A stretch of 7,079 nucleotides of DNA from CAWJEL01 sp964647255 (lineage in GTDB: Bacteria > Chloroflexota > Anaerolineae > CG2-30-64-16): positions 1 to 7,079 of the forward strand of contig CAZYGI010000133.1 of assembly GCA_964647255.1 (NCBI GenBank), in the 5' to 3' direction. A program made the translations under genes and the position numbers. This document shows, piece by piece, positions 4,997 to 7,079 of this stretch (positions within the stretch are counted from its first letter, which is position 1; every line of letters starts with the position of its first letter). The notes beneath the pieces are model-generated. The model made no database searches. It was not told the DNA's origin and worked only from the letters and a program-made list of their open reading frames with translations.

Positions 4997-5644
4997 TTAG
5001 TCGGCCAGGCCCTTGCGAACCGCGTACAGCGCGGCCTGCGTGCGATTGGCGACATGGAGCTTACCGAGGATACTGCTGACGTACTTGGCTACGGTACGCT
5101 CGTCTACGACAAGCGCGGCGGCGATGGCCTGGTTTGTCAACCCGCGGGCGACGAGGCGCAGTGTTTCAGTCTCGCGCTCTGTGAGTGGGATGGTCGGTTG
5201 GGAGGGCGTCGCGGGTGATTCCTGGAGCTCACGCATCATCTTGAGCGCGATGATGGGGTGTAACGACGCCCGGCCTTGCGCGACATCGCGGATGGCCTGG
5301 AGCAACTGTGCGCGCGGCGTGTCCTTGAGCAGATACCCCAGTGCACCGGCCTTGATGGCCGGAAACACGCGGTCATCGTCGGCGAAGCTGGTGAGGATCA
5401 GGATGCGGGCCTCTGGGAGTGTCCGTTTGATCTCTCGAATGGCGGCCAGGCCATCCTGGCGCGGCATCACCAGGTCTAGCAGGATGACATCCGGCTGCAG
5501 TTCACGCGCCAGCGCGGCCGCTTCAACGCCATCAGCGGCCTCGCCCACCAGGCGCAGATCGGGTTGTGTGGCCAGCATCGCCGTCAGTCCTTCCCGGACT
5601 ACGGCATGATCATCCGCCACGAGGATGCGAATCGGATTTCCCAT
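4997..5644 (-). CDS. NarL/LuxR-family response regulator
   Basis: 215 residues, full length for the family. The receiver domain (about 4-120) has the acidic pair D11-D12, phosphoacceptor D57 (VILLDLVMP), T85 (ILTS) and K107 (LLKD), so phosphotransfer residues are all present. A linker (about 140-150) leads to a LuxR-type helix-turn-helix (152-212: LTERETETLRLVARGLTNQ, DERTVAKYVSSILGKL), resembling the LiaR/VraR/DevR group. It should be a cytoplasmic DNA-binding transcription factor, dimerising when phosphorylated. ATG 5644 lies 4 nt after the kinase stop. Its AAGGAG (5652-5657) lies at 7 nt spacing within the last kinase codons, suggesting translational coupling. The partner is almost certainly the adjacent kinase. 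The target is unknown; the downstream surface-protein gene is the obvious candidate. Confidence 0.94.
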   Translation of the reverse strand: MGNPIRILVADDHAVVREGLTAMLATQPDLRLVGEAADGVEAAALARELQPDVILLDLVMPRQDGLAAIREIKRTLPEARILILTSFADDDRVFPAIKAGALGYLLKDTPRAQLLQAIRDVAQGRASLHPIIALKMMRELQESPATPSQPTIPLTERETETLRLVARGLTNQAIAAALVVDERTVAKYVSSILGKLHVANRTQAALYAVRKGLAD

Positions 5645-5648
5645 GGCT

Positions 5649-7079
5649 TCACTCCTTGATGGGCACGATCGCCCGCACGGTCGTCCCCTGGTTGGGCGCC
5701 GAGAGGATTTCCAGCGTGCCGCCCACCTCGCTGACTGCTTCGTGCATGTTGTTAAGCCCCATCCCCGCGTTTGTCACGCGGCTTGGGTCTAGGCCACAGC
5801 CATCGTCGGTGACTTCCAGGGCCACTCGCCGCGTCTCACAGCGCAGCGTCACGGTCACTGAGCTCGCGCAGGCGTGCCGTAACACGTTGTTCAAGGCCTC
5901 CTGGGCGACCTGATAGAGCGCGCTTTCCACCGGCGGGGGGAACCGTGGAACCTCATCGGCGCACAGACTGACGTGCAGATCGGCCCGGCCCTCCACTGCG
6001 GCCAGGCGCAGTTGAAGCGCGCCGACCAGACCCTCTTGCTCAAGCACATCCGGGCGCAACTGGTGGATGAAGAGTCGCATCTCGCGCAATGCCTGGCGGG
6101 TGGTCTCGCCGATTCGGTCGAGAGAATGCCTGGCGCCGTGCAGATCTCCGCCTTCCAACTGAGACTGGCCGGCTTCTGCAAACGCCACCAGGCCGTAGAG
6201 CGATTGAGTGACGGAATTGTGCAAATCGCGTGCGACGCGTTGGCGCTCGGCCAGCAGCCGCGCCTGTTGCGCCTCCTGGCGCAGGTGGTGGCTTCGGACG
6301 ATGACCGCAATCTGATCGGCGATGGTGGTGAGCAAGGCGACTTCTTCCCCGGTGAAGCCCAGTTCAGCGTCGCGCATGACGCCTGCTAGCCCCAGGACCC
6401 GGCCATCATCTTCGAAAGGCACGAGAAGCAGCGTTTGTGGGGAGGCCTGCTGCATTGCCGTGGGCACGCGAGGGTCCGCGGTGATGTCGGGGATCAAAAG
6501 CGGCTGGCGGGATGCAGCCACGGCGGCATACAGGCCTTCGTCCAGGTGCGTGATCTCGCGGCGCGAGGCCTGAATCAGTTGAGCACCATGCTGAGCCGCG
6601 AGCTGCAAGCGATTTGTCTTCGCCTGGTCGGCATCTTCCGCCTGGAGCATGATGGCCCCCACCTCGCTGCGGAGCGCCGCTACAATCATCTCCAGGGCTT
6701 CTTCCAGGAACCGATCCAGATCCTCGGTGCGGGCGGCGGCGGCAGATATCGTGTACAACGTCGTAAGTTCGCGTGTCCGATCGGCGACGCGTGTTTCGAG
6801 GGTAGCGTTGAGGCTGCGCAGCGCCATCTCCGCCCGCTGCCGGTCGGCGTTTTCCCGGCTCAGGGCTGCATTCGCCTGCTGCAACTCTTGCGTGCGCTCA
6901 GCGACGCGCTGCTCCAATTCAGCGTAGGCTTGGTGCAGGGCTGCGTCGCTCTGGCGGTGCTCGGTCATATCCCGCACGAGGAGCAGTTGCCCGCGCTGCC
7001 GATTTTCAGCATAAGACAGCGGCGAAGCAGTGATATCAAGAAATCGTTGATTTGCGCCGGCCGCCCCTAGCACGATCTC
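5649..7079 (-). CDS. Sensor histidine kinase (PAS-GAF-HisKA_3-HATPase), N-terminus cut off by window edge
   Basis: 476 residues are visible, and the frame continues past the right edge; the in-frame GTG at 7073 lies within a PAS-like domain and is unlikely to be the start. Counting from that codon: the end of a PAS domain (FLDITASPLSYAENRQRGQ to LLVRDMTEHR, about 11-40); a coiled coil with two copies of a similar heptad-rich motif, LEQRVAERTQEL (53-64) and LETRVADRTREL (92-103); a GAF domain (about 115-260); the HisKA_3 dimerisation helix with ERQRVARDLHNSVTQSLYGL, phospho-acceptor His 285; and HATPase_c with the N box QEALNNVLRHA, DDGCGLD and GMGLNNM. It autophosphorylates and should pass phosphate to the next gene's D57. 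Membrane segments, if any, would be in the missing N-terminus, so the signal is not visible. HisKA_3 kinases typically pair with LuxR-type regulators, as here. Confidence 0.94.
   Translation of the reverse strand, partial: EIVLGAAGANQRFLDITASPLSYAENRQRGQLLLVRDMTEHRQSDAALHQAYAELEQRVAERTQELQQANAALSRENADRQRAEMALRSLNATLETRVADRTRELTTLYTISAAAARTEDLDRFLEEALEMIVAALRSEVGAIMLQAEDADQAKTNRLQLAAQHGAQLIQASRREITHLDEGLYAAVAASRQPLLIPDITADPRVPTAMQQASPQTLLLVPFEDDGRVLGLAGVMRDAELGFTGEEVALLTTIADQIAVIVRSHHLRQEAQQARLLAERQRVARDLHNSVTQSLYGLVAFAEAGQSQLEGGDLHGARHSLDRIGETTRQALREMRLFIHQLRPDVLEQEGLVGALQLRLAAVEGRADLHVSLCADEVPRFPPPVESALYQVAQEALNNVLRHACASSVTVTLRCETRRVALEVTDDGCGLDPSRVTNAGMGLNNMHEAVSEVGGTLEILSAPNQGTTVRAIVPIKE

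Noticed and set aside
3588..5000. Long plus-strand open frame of about 470 codons
   Set aside because: It lies antisense to the SdrD-like gene and runs into the regulator gap. It has no Shine-Dalgarno and no recognisable domain. The minus strand gives a signal peptide, repeat modules and an anchor.

Overview
The window is GC-rich and every gene I can support lies on the minus strand. Read in transcription order (right to left), it holds a cut-off sensor histidine kinase, its response regulator, a secreted SdrD B-like repeat surface protein, and the phenylalanyl-tRNA synthetase operon pheS-pheT. pheT runs off the left edge. The mix of a Phe T-box leader, GAF/HisKA_3 signalling, SdrD-B surface protein, and abundant small palindromes and simple repeats inside genes suggests a Chloroflexota bacterium (Anaerolineae or Caldilineae-like). 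That assignment is inference from style, not a sequence match.

Right part (4997-7079): a PAS / coiled-coil / GAF / HisKA_3 / HATPase kinase, missing its N-terminus, and a NarL/LuxR-type response regulator. They are separated by 4 nt, and the regulator's Shine-Dalgarno sits inside the last kinase codons. They should form one phosphorelay. Middle (3387-4745, upstream region 4746-4996): a 452-residue exported protein with three SdrD-B-type beta modules carrying acidic Ca-binding-like loops, and a C-terminal hydrophobic anchor ending in four arginines. Its upstream region has a plausible promoter overlapped by a GAGTAT-N7-ATACTC inverted repeat, and a 14-bp perfect palindrome further upstream. 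Both are candidate operators, possibly for the neighbouring regulator.

Left part (1-3288): a strong sigma-70-type promoter drives a full-length T-box riboswitch: stem I with a UUC specifier, stem II, stem IIA/B, stem III, T-box sequence and intrinsic terminator. It precedes pheS and pheT. Uncharged tRNA-Phe should allow readthrough and raise synthesis of both synthetase subunits.

The most unusual aspect is that this housekeeping operon is riddled with small repeats of four unrelated kinds, all apparently tolerated. A 33-nt double palindrome is inserted in frame in the PheT B3/B4 region. A codon-aligned 72-nt GA/CT-rich hairpin is inserted in the PheT B5 domain. Tandem 8-nt AACGTnnn repeats lie before both pheS and pheT. 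A GATAGAGA-type repeat forms the arm of T-box stem II. The T-box acceptor-pairing position is C where a tRNA-Phe with A73 would predict U. No mobile element, CRISPR array, tRNA or rRNA gene was seen.
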